21,931 bases of DNA from Flavobacteriales bacterium (GCA_012965625.1 DTSC01000374.1:1-21931); one strand, 5' to 3'. Positions 14,294 to 21,931 are shown, counted from the first letter of the stretch. Numbers and translations: made by a program. The notes: generated by a model from the sequence alone, not told the origin.

Positions 14294-16585
14294 TTAATTA
14301 ATAAATAAGATCTTTGTAACTTCTGTTTGAGATCCATCCTCATTACTTATAAAAACCATGTAAATTCCTGTATGTGCTTTTTCTCCATTAAAATTCTTGC
14401 CGTCCCATACTGCTTGTCCACCCAAGGCTTTTGTTTGATAAATCAGACTTCCGGATATATCTGTTATTTTAACATCTGCATTAGCTACTAATCCCTTTAT
14501 AGCAATCGTGCCGTTATAGCCCTCCCTTACAGGGTTAGGATAGGCATAAACATTGGTGTTTGCTGTCAATCCTTCTGTAGCCGTACTTTTATATGAGATT
14601 ATACCTTTTTTTGTACCAAAAAACACCTCTCCATTTTTATGATTAATGGCAAGGGATATGATGTTATCAGAAAGGAGAGGACTGTTTTCCTCAGTGAAAT
14701 GTTGCAGCTGTGTTGTTCCATCTTCAGATATTAAAAAGACCCCGGCGCTTTCTGTTGCAATCCATTTCCTGTTAGCGCCATCAATGACAATTGCATTTAT
14801 GATTTCTGCTTCAAGAAGATATTGAAAATACCCATCCATTTCAACAAGAATCTGTTGTGCATCGAAATCTGAATTGCTAAATATTAATTCGGGAGAATAA
14901 AACACGGTAATTCCTTCGTTTGTCCCAACCCATATTTCCCCATCAAGGTCCATGGCCATGCATACCACCTCTTTAGTTGGCAAATTGCCAGAACCAAGAG
15001 CATTGATAAGCCTAACTGCCTGGTCGTCATTTTTATTCTCTATTGTTCCATTATGGTTGAATACTATGATTCCGTTTCCCGGTAAAAGGATCCATATATT
15101 ATCTTGCTGGTCTACTAAAACATCACCAACCCTTGTATTTAAACCAAATCCGGAGAACTGAAAGCTGAACCAAGCTCCTTCAGGTTTTCTGGCACACAAC
15201 AAATTGTATACCTCAGTACTAGTAACCCATAAGTTTCCATTAGCATCAAGGGCCAAGCCGCCAATACGAATTGGCCTGGAAGGGTCTGTTTCTACAGATT
15301 GCAGTGCACTATCCGTATTCGCTTCTTTATAGATATTTACTAGTTTGGAATTATAGAGCTCTACAACGCCGTTATTCCAGGAGCCGGCATAAACCCTGTT
15401 TCTGTCGTTTGGGTCAACCAGAATTTCAGTAAAGTCTAGTATAAAGTCCAGGTTTTCATATGGGATCGTTGTCCATTGATTATCTATATAATTAAAGAGT
15501 CCATCAGAAATATATGAATTGCTCCATGCACCTGTTCTACCCCCTGGAGCCACCCATAAGTCTTCCTCGCCAAATGACATTGCAAAAACCCTGTCCGTTG
15601 CTGGTCCCCCTGGATATTTCCCCCAAGATTCATCCTCTTGTATAAGTCCCGCATAATTATCAGCAATCCAAACGACTCCTTTGCTGTCAATTATTGCATG
15701 TATAGGATCAACAGGCTTAGAATACATGAATTCAAGGTTATCGTTATCATCATATTTTAATACACTCGAATAATCGGCAAGTAAAAGTTTATTATACATA
15801 CATTCCATTCTAGATACCGTTACGCTTAATGTAGTGTCAAAATAGCTCCATCCTGAGCTGCTCATTTTATAGATCGTGTCATTATGCACTGTATCCTCAG
15901 GGTTGTTTGACAGATTCAGATATAAATTGACCCCATCTGTACTGATGCAATTATATACCGCCGCTGGTATTGCCGTTTCCAGCTCCCATGAGTTAAAATC
16001 AGAAAGGTTAACATTTGACAGTGAGGCTTTATAGAGTCCTGTTGAAGCAGCTGCATAAAGAATGCCGTTCAGCACAACCACCTGATTGACTTCATCTTGA
16101 TCTACAGAAATATAGTAGGTGTCTTTAATTTCATGGTTGTCAACATCCAGCACCACGATTCCAAAACCACAGGACAAGTAGGCTATTCCATTAATAAAAG
16201 TAATGCTATTAATCTCCTTATTGCCCAAGATGCTCTTTCTTTTAATATCAGAGATATTGATAATACTCCCTTCTTTTACCAGATCAATATTTGCATTAGA
16301 ATAGGCGATAACCAAAACATCTCCCTCGGCCCTGTATCCGATGGCACTTACACCAACGTCTGATAGCCCTGTCACTTTAGAAAGGCGATTAACTGAGTTG
16401 TCCTCCGTATCATAATAGAATACGGCATTTTCTGTTGCACAATACATTCTTGAGCCTGCCTCTTTAACTTCAATGGTATTTCTATAGGGCAGATGTATTT
16501 GCCATTCACCAACCCCAATGTTTTGACCAATAGCCTGAAACAAGGCAAAGAGAGTAAGAAATGGAACCAATAATTTCTTTGACAT
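14294..16585 (-). CDS. porZ: Type IX secretion system protein PorZ
   Basis: The 763-residue protein has a signal peptide (about 1-21, ending AIGQ), then NIGVGEWQIHLPYRNTIEVK, the characteristic PorZ opening. Two seven-bladed beta-propellers of two-component-regulator type follow (repeated units such as IWVGTNEGITVF and GEVFFGTKKGIISYK), then a T9SS C-terminal domain (about 675-763, with YPNPVREGY and HTGIYMVFI). PorZ is a surface member of the T9SS attachment complex with PorU, PorV and PorQ, and delivers anionic LPS to cargo. An ATG at 16603 would add six residues ahead of the signal peptide; 16585 gives the normal start. Neighbours are a GT39-type glycosyltransferase upstream and recO downstream, same strand. 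Confidence 0.88.
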   Translation of the reverse strand: MSKKLLVPFLTLFALFQAIGQNIGVGEWQIHLPYRNTIEVKEAGSRMYCATENAVFYYDTEDNSVNRLSKVTGLSDVGVSAIGYRAEGDVLVIAYSNANIDLVKEGSIINISDIKRKSILGNKEINSITFINGIAYLSCGFGIVVLDVDNHEIKDTYYISVDQDEVNQVVVLNGILYAAASTGLYKASLSNVNLSDFNSWELETAIPAAVYNCISTDGVNLYLNLSNNPEDTVHNDTIYKMSSSGWSYFDTTLSVTVSRMECMYNKLLLADYSSVLKYDDNDNLEFMYSKPVDPIHAIIDSKGVVWIADNYAGLIQEDESWGKYPGGPATDRVFAMSFGEEDLWVAPGGRTGAWSNSYISDGLFNYIDNQWTTIPYENLDFILDFTEILVDPNDRNRVYAGSWNNGVVELYNSKLVNIYKEANTDSALQSVETDPSRPIRIGGLALDANGNLWVTSTEVYNLLCARKPEGAWFSFQFSGFGLNTRVGDVLVDQQDNIWILLPGNGIIVFNHNGTIENKNDDQAVRLINALGSGNLPTKEVVCMAMDLDGEIWVGTNEGITVFYSPELIFSNSDFDAQQILVEMDGYFQYLLEAEIINAIVIDGANRKWIATESAGVFLISEDGTTQLQHFTEENSPLLSDNIISLAINHKNGEVFFGTKKGIISYKSTATEGLTANTNVYAYPNPVREGYNGTIAIKGLVANADVKITDISGSLIYQTKALGGQAVWDGKNFNGEKAHTGIYMVFISNEDGSQTEVTKILFIN

Positions 16586-16656
16586 AATCAGAAAAGATGA
16601 CAAGTTTTATGGTTACTATTTAATGGCTTGATTATAACTCGTTTATCCGGTATTTA

Positions 16657-18684
16657 TTATAATGAAATGTCTAGTTTCCCATAAATTTGGGGGTTTCCTT
16701 CAGTCACGGAAATCCTTAAATCGTCAACATATAATGGCTTACCAGAACTATTCCACACATAAACACTTATCACATCATCTGAAGATCGGATATCATGAAA
16801 TCTCACAGAGTGATAAATCTTTTTCCATTCATTGGGATCCTTTATAAAATAGGAAAAATTCATCCCATTCCAATTATACATTACACCATCAGAGCTACTT
16901 AGGCTAATAACCAGGTTCGCATCACATTCAATATTATCAAAATTACCCATAACAGTAACATTAATAATGTTCTCCTTAGTAGTAAAAATATCCCCTACCC
17001 TATTTGAAAAGGTATGGCTATATTCGTTCTCTTTTGTCAACATTTCAGAAAATTTTCCTGAGTAAGCCTTATTGCTAGTAATATATTCAGCCTGGCCTTT
17101 CCAGTCATTAGAATTATTTTCAAAAGCATATTCTGAAAAATACAGGTGTTCCTCCTTAATAGTGTTGTCACTTGCCTCTTTACTAAAAAGATAGGTCTCA
17201 GCATTAAAATAAAGCTCTCGTTCAATCATGTATGGGTATTTTTCTTGTATTATAGGCAGCATTTCATTAGGACTATACTTGCTGGACCATTGATAAAGGA
17301 AATGTTTTGTGTCGGAATTATCTACAATTTTTTTGAATGCCAGCAATTCTTCTCCGCCATTATTTCTAAACCTATGTAAGGTGTTTTCTGTATCAAATGG
17401 GATGTAATCAACTTCAGCATTGTACCTTTCCAGATAATACCCTACAAAATAAGGATGACCAATGTTAATGGTTTTGGTGATATTCTCATCTCCGTATTTG
17501 TTTTGATATTCCAGGACCTTTTCCACTATTTCCTTTAAAACACCAAATCTATGTGTACTATAAAAGCGATTAAGAAAAACCGTGCTAAACACACCAACAG
17601 CTAAAAACAATAATAATAGAGCGTACAACCTTTTAATGTTTGAAGGGTAAGGGACAAAAGAAAAAACCAGAAGCAATAAAAAGGGGAAGGAAAACAGCAA
17701 AACAGATCTCTGAAGCACAGGATTTACCCAAACAGAGTAATAATATCCAACCAAAAAAGGAAAAACAAACCATATAAGTGCCAGTATCCTAAATTTATTT
17801 TGCGACTTCTTATATAGCGGCTTAAGAAAAGTTAAAACCAGTATGGTTAAAAAAACTCCTATCATTTGCCAAGAATCATTAAAGCAAAAAAGGATATAAT
17901 CCAGAAACCAAGACCTCTCCTGCTCTGGTGAGCCAAGCCATTCCCCCTCTCCAAGTCCTCCGATTTGCAAGTGACCCAAGGAAACTCCAAAATGAGGAAG
18001 AAATAAGATAAACACCAAGCCTATACTGATCATATAGCTCTTAAGGTTTGATTTATTTGTAAAGAAAAATCCTGAAATACCAACGATTAATACCTGGAAA
18101 AAACTAAAATAATGCGTATAGATAGCGCCGGTTGTAGATATTGCTAACAAAGTGATTATCAGCCACTTATGCTTATTCTCGTAAAAAATCAGTCTGGTCC
18201 AGAACCATGTGGCCATTAAGGTAAACAGAAGACCGGGGCTGTATGGCCTAGCTATTTGGCTATATAACAGGGGAAACTGCAGAAAACACATAGAGGCAGC
18301 AACAAAAAGCCCTGCATTTTTGTTAAACCAATCGCGACCAACTAAATAGCTGAAATAGACAGACAATATACCAGCCAGGACGAACGGCAGCCTAACACTG
18401 GCTTCTGTGATCCCAAAAAGCCTGGTCCAAAAGGTCGTAAAAACCTGCACCCCCGCAGGGTGGCCATCTGGGCGAACTCCAATATCAATAAGCTCTTTAA
18501 AACTAGTATAGTGATTTTGCGGAAACATCTCAGATGACCAAACACGCAGAATAGCGCTGATCTCGTCTCCTGTAATGGATAGGCTAGAATAATTATAAAA
18601 ACGCAGAATCGTTGCCACCCCTATAATTATAAGCAGCAGTAATTGTTCCGTGTTTTTTGTTAGATTATTTGCGAAATTTTTCAC
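16657..18684 (-). CDS. GT39-type membrane glycosyltransferase with C-terminal beta domain
   Basis: From a GTG start at 18684 the product is 675 residues. About eleven membrane helices occupy residues 14-380; the first periplasmic loop carries SITGDEISAI with the acidic pair Asp40-Glu41 and a DGHPAG motif near 73-78, as in PMT/ArnT-type transferases. QIARPYSPG (about 143-151) and THYFSFF are also typical. A soluble tail (about 380-675) follows, its last 150 residues beta-rich and like a carbohydrate-binding jelly roll. It should transfer a sugar from a polyprenyl-phosphate donor at the periplasmic face; acceptor unknown. The frame could also start at TTG 18723, adding 13 hydrophobic residues; the GTG start gives a more usual basic leader, KNFANNLTKN. 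It lies 71 bp upstream of porZ. Confidence 0.82.
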   Translation of the reverse strand: MKNFANNLTKNTEQLLLLIIIGVATILRFYNYSSLSITGDEISAILRVWSSEMFPQNHYTSFKELIDIGVRPDGHPAGVQVFTTFWTRLFGITEASVRLPFVLAGILSVYFSYLVGRDWFNKNAGLFVAASMCFLQFPLLYSQIARPYSPGLLFTLMATWFWTRLIFYENKHKWLIITLLAISTTGAIYTHYFSFFQVLIVGISGFFFTNKSNLKSYMISIGLVFILFLPHFGVSLGHLQIGGLGEGEWLGSPEQERSWFLDYILFCFNDSWQMIGVFLTILVLTFLKPLYKKSQNKFRILALIWFVFPFLVGYYYSVWVNPVLQRSVLLFSFPFLLLLVFSFVPYPSNIKRLYALLLLFLAVGVFSTVFLNRFYSTHRFGVLKEIVEKVLEYQNKYGDENITKTINIGHPYFVGYYLERYNAEVDYIPFDTENTLHRFRNNGGEELLAFKKIVDNSDTKHFLYQWSSKYSPNEMLPIIQEKYPYMIERELYFNAETYLFSKEASDNTIKEEHLYFSEYAFENNSNDWKGQAEYITSNKAYSGKFSEMLTKENEYSHTFSNRVGDIFTTKENIINVTVMGNFDNIECDANLVISLSSSDGVMYNWNGMNFSYFIKDPNEWKKIYHSVRFHDIRSSDDVISVYVWNSSGKPLYVDDLRISVTEGNPQIYGKLDISL

Positions 18685-18743
18685 CCATGCAATAATACAA
18701 ATAATTAAAGGTGCCTGATTCAAAATTTACCTTTGAAAATACA

Positions 18744-18751
18744 TATCTTTG
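18744..18751 (+). promoter_or_regulatory. -7 promoter element for tRNA-Arg
   Basis: TATCTTTG matches TAnnTTTG and ends 20 bp before the mature 5' end of tRNA-Arg, implying a leader of about 14 nt. No TTTG at 19-bp spacing upstream (the sequence there is CAAA). Confidence 0.5.
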
Positions 18752-18771
18752 CTACGCACAGGAAACAAATT

Positions 18772-18845
18772 GCACCCGTAGTTCAACTGGATAGAATATC
18801 TGACTTCGGATCAGAGGGTTGGGGGTTCGAATCCCTCCGGGTGTA
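18772..18845 (+). tRNA. tRNA-Arg (anticodon TCG)
   Basis: A complete 74-nt cloverleaf: acceptor GCACCCG pairs with CGGGTGT (first pair G-U). The D-arm is GTTC...GAAT. The anticodon arm TCTGA-CTTCGGA-TCAGA gives anticodon UCG (CGA codon family). The T-arm GGGGG-TTCGAAT-CCCTC has one G-U pair. The discriminator is A, and CCA is not encoded. Confidence 0.95.
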
Positions 18846-18859
18846 CTATTTATACTCCT

Positions 18860-18879
18860 CCTTTCAGAAGGCTCTTTTT
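18860..18879 (+). terminator. Possible weak terminator after tRNA-Arg
   Basis: CCTT-TCAG-AAGG (18860-18871) forms a 4-bp stem followed three bases later by TTTTT (18875-18879). It is well placed 14 bp after the tRNA but the stem is short. Confidence 0.35.
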
Positions 18880-18974
18880 CGTTTCCAACAATATAACAAG
18901 CATTTATTTGCATTATTTGCAAAATCCAAAACAGACCTTGCAGGATTCAATTTCATTGGCTGTTTAAACCCTTC

Positions 18975-18982
18975 TAGGTTTG
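18975..18982 (+). promoter_or_regulatory. -7 promoter element upstream of the lipoprotein gene
   Basis: TAGGTTTG matches TAnnTTTG, ending 25 bp before the ATG at 19008. An ATTGG lies upstream at 16-bp spacing rather than 19, so the -33 element is unconvincing. A second match, TATATTTG at 19042-19049, lies inside the reading frame just before an alternative ATG at 19053. Confidence 0.4.
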
Positions 18983-19007
18983 TACCACAAATTCTAAAAC
19001 CCGGACA

Positions 19008-20027
19008 ATGAAAAAAGTGAAAAAAGCCAATAACAATATACTATATTTGGTTATGGCAAGAAAGCCCTGTAATCTTCGCTATTTACTGGTATTTATCACC
19101 CTGTTAATGCTTTGGAGTTCTTGTGCTACAACGAATAAGCAGGACTTCTCACAGCATAAATATTTTGATGGTGCCAAGAAAAAAATTATGCTGGCACATA
19201 GGCGTACCCCTGGTAAATTAGTTTCCAAGCGTGCCATTCTAAGGAAACTACCTGAACAAAACAGGGCATTAATAAAAGCCCTGGCAACCCTAAGCCAATT
19301 GGATGAAACAGAACAAGCTGCTGCATCAAGCATGATTGCTTCAGTTTCCATTAATAATATACCCCCTATAATTCAACCCTTGGCCCTCCTTATTAATGAT
19401 GATACAAATGATAGCAAGGAAGGTGACGAATGCGATGAAATGATTACGAGGCAGGGAGATACAATTATGATTAAAGCCATTGAAATTGGATTGCATAATA
19501 TTAAATACAAAAATTGCGATAATCTTAATGGGCCTATACTCAGTATCGATAAGTCTCATGTTTTAATGGTCACATATCCCAATGGAACCACAACTATTTT
19601 TGACAATGAGCTTACAGCCCACAGTGCTGAACAGACACAAAACGAGACAATAGATAATTATTATGCTCCACAGGACACTAGGAGCTATGGGCACTCTAGA
19701 CAAAATAGCAAGATGGCTCCAAGCTTAATCCTTGGAATTCTGAGCGTGATTTTCACGGCCCTAGTTTTTATCCCTCTGGGCCTGGGGCCCCTCGGTGGAA
19801 TTTTATTTTGGGCTCTTGGCATCGCATCTGGAATTTTAGCATTTACTATAGGCAATAATGCAATAAAAGAGGCCAAAGAAAAGAAAGGAGAACACAAAAA
19901 CCTAGCCCAAAACAAGGTTGGAAAAACGCTGGGTATCATTATAGCAGGATTCCAAGCAATAATTGGTCTTATAGGCTTGGCCTTACTTTTAATTTTACTA
20001 TTTGTTGCAAGTGCTTTAGGCGCTTAA
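19008..20027 (+). CDS. Lipoprotein with C-terminal membrane helices (DUF4190-like tail)
   Basis: The 339-residue protein has a lipoprotein signal ending LWSSC (cysteine 39 from 19008; cysteine 24 from the alternative ATG at 19053, which gives a more normal signal length). A polar, lysine-rich region of about 200 residues follows. A C-terminal hydrophobic part (about 240-339) has two or three membrane helices separated by a charged KEAKEKKGEHKNLAQNK loop, beginning KMAPSLILGILSVIF and resembling DUF4190-type tails. Lipid anchor plus membrane helices suggests retention in the inner membrane facing the periplasm. Function unknown; the middle region has no recognised domain. It lies 33 bp upstream of the Smr-domain gene, so the two may share a transcript. 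Confidence 0.8.
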   Translation: MKKVKKANNNILYLVMARKPCNLRYLLVFITLLMLWSSCATTNKQDFSQHKYFDGAKKKIMLAHRRTPGKLVSKRAILRKLPEQNRALIKALATLSQLDETEQAAASSMIASVSINNIPPIIQPLALLINDDTNDSKEGDECDEMITRQGDTIMIKAIEIGLHNIKYKNCDNLNGPILSIDKSHVLMVTYPNGTTTIFDNELTAHSAEQTQNETIDNYYAPQDTRSYGHSRQNSKMAPSLILGILSVIFTALVFIPLGLGPLGGILFWALGIASGILAFTIGNNAIKEAKEKKGEHKNLAQNKVGKTLGIIIAGFQAIIGLIGLALLLILLFVASALGA

Positions 20028-20060
20028 TTTAACTCAGCTAACCACATATACTAGATCCAT

Positions 20061-20585
20061 ATGAAATTTAAAGTTGGCGACAGGGTGCAAATTCTAAATG
20101 AAACATATGGTGGCATTGTAATCCAATGTTTACCACCTGCATCTTATGAGATCGATGCTGATCATGGTTTCCCTGAAACCCATGAGGAGAGCAACCTGGT
20201 TAGCAGCCCTGATCCACAAGACTACGACAACCAAATGCCTATACTGGAAGAGCAGGGAAAGGATCAAGAAAAAGGAAATGTTTACTCAGGCAAGCCAATA
20301 AAACCAAAAGTAATTGACCTACATAGCTGGGAAATTATTGAAAAAACCTCCCATCTGGAAAAGCGAAAGATACTTCTTAAACAATTGGAATATTTCAGAA
20401 ATGAAATGAACCGTGCGATGAGCATCAATACAAAAGAAATCATCTTTATTCATGGGGTAGGAGAGGGCGTTTTAAGAAGGGAAATCCAAAATCAAATTGA
20501 TGAATATTACCCAGACGCTCAATATACTGATGCGTCATTTAAAGATTATGGCCCAGGTGGTGCCACCAAGGTACGACTTTTCTGA
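20061..20585 (+). CDS. Short Smr-domain protein
   Basis: The 174-residue protein has a small N-terminal beta part (about 1-50, MKFKVGDRVQILNETYGGIV), a polar linker (50-80) and a C-terminal Smr domain (about 84-174). Smr motifs are present: DLH at 86-88, IIFIHGVGEGVLR at 127-139 and GPGGATKV at 164-171. Smr domains, shared with MutS2, are nucleases or nucleic-acid-binding modules. Bacteroidota Smr proteins that I recall commonly carry a DUF2027 domain between the N-terminal part and Smr and are about twice as long; here that part is missing, giving a compact version. It follows the lipoprotein gene by 33 bp and ends 10 bp before a parS-like palindrome. Whether it cuts nucleic acid is not known. 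Confidence 0.88.
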   Translation: MKFKVGDRVQILNETYGGIVIQCLPPASYEIDADHGFPETHEESNLVSSPDPQDYDNQMPILEEQGKDQEKGNVYSGKPIKPKVIDLHSWEIIEKTSHLEKRKILLKQLEYFRNEMNRAMSINTKEIIFIHGVGEGVLRREIQNQIDEYYPDAQYTDASFKDYGPGGATKVRLF

Positions 20586-20594
20586 AATCCTTAA

Positions 20595-20612
20595 TTGTTC
20601 CACGTGGAACAA
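20595..20612. promoter_or_regulatory. parS-like ParB-binding palindrome
   Basis: TGTTCCACGTGGAACA (20596-20611) is a perfect 16-bp palindrome, extended to 18 bp by the flanking T/A pair. It matches the known chromosomal parS form (TGTTCCACGTGGAACA, as in pseudomonads; B. subtilis has TGTTTCACGTGAAACA). It sits in the 29-bp gap between the convergent Smr and mnmG genes. parS sites nucleate ParB spreading and cluster around oriC, and mnmG (gidA) is commonly near the origin, so sequence and context agree. parA/parB are not in the window. Confidence 0.88.
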
Positions 20613-20614
20613 AG

Positions 20615-21931
20615 CTATCTTCCTAAATAAACCATCAAAACAGAAATATCAGCTGGGGACACCCCACTTATCCTGGAAGCCTGCCCTATTGTTTCTGGTT
20701 TTATCTGCTCCAATTTTTCTCTTGCCTCTGACGACAAAGAAGTAAGACGGGCATATTCAAAGTTGGGATAAAGCTTGATACTCTCTAACCTCGACATCTT
20801 TTCAACCATTTCATGCTCCTTGTCTATATATCCTGCGTATTTCATCTGAATAGTTGCTTGCTCCGCACCTTCTTCTGCTATATCTCCAAAATCCCTGACA
20901 AACTCTCCAATTTCAGGCAATGCCTCTTCCAGCTGGCTAAAGCCAAGCTGTGGCCTTGTAATAAGGCTGAAAAGCTTTACTTTTTGCTTTATAACCGGGG
21001 TTTTGGCCTTTTTTAAACAGGGGTTAACTCTGTCCGGCAAAGCACTTGTCTTTTTAAAATAATCTACGATAGACTTGGTAGCCGTCATTTTTTGCTGAAC
21101 ATTATTCATTCTTTCATCCGAAGCCAGCCCTAATTCGTGTGCCTTTGGAGTAAGCCTTAGGTCAGCATTATCCTGCCTGAGCAAAATCCGGTACTCCGCC
21201 CTTGAGGTAAACATTCTGTAAGGCTCATTAGTTCCCTTGGTAACCAGGTCATCAATTAAAACTCCTATATACGCCTCTGACCTTTTAAGCACAAATGGCT
21301 CCTTTTCATTTATCTTTAAGTGGGCATTTAGTCCTGCCATCAAGCCTTGGCATCCAGCTTCTTCATATCCGGTTGTTCCGTTTATCTGTCCGGCAAAATA
21401 CAGGTTTTGTATGTGTTTGGTCTGAAGAGAAAGCTCAAGCTGATCCGGAGGGAAAAAATCATACTCAATGGCATATCCGGGTCGGAAGATTTTAACGTCT
21501 TCAAAGCCAACGATTGATCGGAGCGCCTTTTGCTGAACGTCCTCCGGCAAGGAGGTTGAAAACCCATTAACATAGATCTCCACTGTATTCCAGCCTTCTG
21601 GCTCCACAAACAGCTGGTGCCTGTCCCTATCTGCAAAGCGATCTATTTTATCTTCTATAGAAGGACAATATCTTGGCCCTATTCCCTTAATTCGACCAGT
21701 AAACATTGGTGACTGCTCAAAGCCGGTTCTCAGGATCTCATGGGTTTGTTTATTTGTATAGGTAATGTGACAGCTTCTTTGTTTTTGCAAGCATGCAGTA
21801 TTAGAGTATGAAAATTTTCCGGGATTTATGTCACCCTTTTGCTCTTCCATTAATTTATAATTCAATGACCTGCCATCTACTCTGGGTGGTGTCCCCGTTT
21901 TCATTCGTCCGCTTCTAAAGCCCAAAGAGAC
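20615..21931 (-). CDS. mnmG: tRNA uridine-5-carboxymethylaminomethyl modification enzyme MnmG (5' end outside window)
   Basis: The 438 visible residues cover the central and C-terminal part of MnmG (full family length about 620). They open SLGFRSGRMKTGTPPRVDGR, then include GPRYCPSIEDKIDRF (GidA signature 1) and FAGQINGTTGYEEAGCQGLM (signature 2), and end in the SGVSPADISVLMVYL C-terminal MnmE-binding region. With MnmE, MnmG uses FAD and NADH to install the cmnm5 group on wobble U34 of certain tRNAs. The frame is open to the right edge, so the gene is cut by the window; the FAD-binding N-terminus is not visible. It converges on the Smr gene across the parS-like site. The ATG-like frame start near 21925 is an internal TTG, not the start codon. 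Confidence 0.96.
   Translation of the reverse strand, partial: VSLGFRSGRMKTGTPPRVDGRSLNYKLMEEQKGDINPGKFSYSNTACLQKQRSCHITYTNKQTHEILRTGFEQSPMFTGRIKGIGPRYCPSIEDKIDRFADRDRHQLFVEPEGWNTVEIYVNGFSTSLPEDVQQKALRSIVGFEDVKIFRPGYAIEYDFFPPDQLELSLQTKHIQNLYFAGQINGTTGYEEAGCQGLMAGLNAHLKINEKEPFVLKRSEAYIGVLIDDLVTKGTNEPYRMFTSRAEYRILLRQDNADLRLTPKAHELGLASDERMNNVQQKMTATKSIVDYFKKTSALPDRVNPCLKKAKTPVIKQKVKLFSLITRPQLGFSQLEEALPEIGEFVRDFGDIAEEGAEQATIQMKYAGYIDKEHEMVEKMSRLESIKLYPNFEYARLTSLSSEAREKLEQIKPETIGQASRISGVSPADISVLMVYLGR

Noticed and set aside
18733..19011. 92-codon plus-strand frame across tRNA-Arg
   Set aside because: The VQLDRISDFGSEGWGFESL stretch is a translated tRNA-Arg, a well-known false protein; it also overlaps the promoter and the next gene's start.
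1..21931. Mobile element, CRISPR array, defence island or biosynthetic cluster
   Set aside because: No transposase, integrase, regularly spaced repeats, nuclease/helicase cluster or multi-enzyme pathway was seen; the genes are chromosomal housekeeping and envelope genes.

Overview
The window comes from a member of the Bacteroidota. Several signs agree. Three proteins end in type IX secretion (T9SS) C-terminal domains, one of them PorZ, a dedicated T9SS component. There is a large TonB-dependent receptor with a CarboxypepD-like N-terminal domain. Intergenic DNA is AT-rich, start codons lack Shine-Dalgarno sites, and the phylum-specific promoter element TAnnTTTG recurs upstream of genes. This is mostly ordinary chromosomal DNA: no insertion sequence, phage gene or CRISPR array was seen.

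Layout. Positions 1-610 (minus): lemA and the first codons of a downstream gene. Positions 716-1715 (plus): a perfect 16-bp hairpin, a promoter, three tandem TRL-like small lipoproteins and a strong terminator. Positions 1714-2592 (minus): a fructosamine-kinase-family protein. Positions 2654-3098 (plus): tRNA-Ala and a small hypothetical protein. Positions 3101-5516 (minus): two T9SS cargo proteins, a choice-of-anchor-J-like protein and a serine hydrolase. Positions 5608-10190 (plus): a helical-repeat protein of unknown function, a GAF-PAS-PAS-SpoIIE phosphatase and a PlsC-type acyltransferase. Positions 10191-10408: a gene-free stretch with a G8 tract and two inverted repeats. Positions 10409-18684 (minus): tRNA-Cys, folB, a TonB-dependent receptor, recO, porZ and a GT39-type glycosyltransferase. 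Positions 18744-20585 (plus): tRNA-Arg, a lipoprotein with C-terminal membrane helices and a short Smr-domain protein. Positions 20615-21931 (minus): the 3' part of mnmG.

The most notable non-coding signal is a perfect 16-bp palindrome (20596-20611, 18 bp with one more pair) that matches the chromosomal parS sequence bound by ParB. It lies 2 bp beyond the mnmG stop codon. mnmG (gidA) is classically close to oriC, so the right-hand edge of the window is probably origin-proximal.

How genes may work together. PorZ, the surface T9SS/A-LPS factor, sits in a minus-strand run with recO and a TonB receptor; only recO and the receptor (8-bp gap) look tightly coupled. The serine hydrolase and its upstream partner are predicted clients of the same T9SS. 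Housekeeping genes (recO, folB, mnmG, plsC, three tRNAs) are interspersed with envelope genes. No strong case for a new defence or biosynthetic system was found; the best candidates for unexplained biology are listed in the findings.
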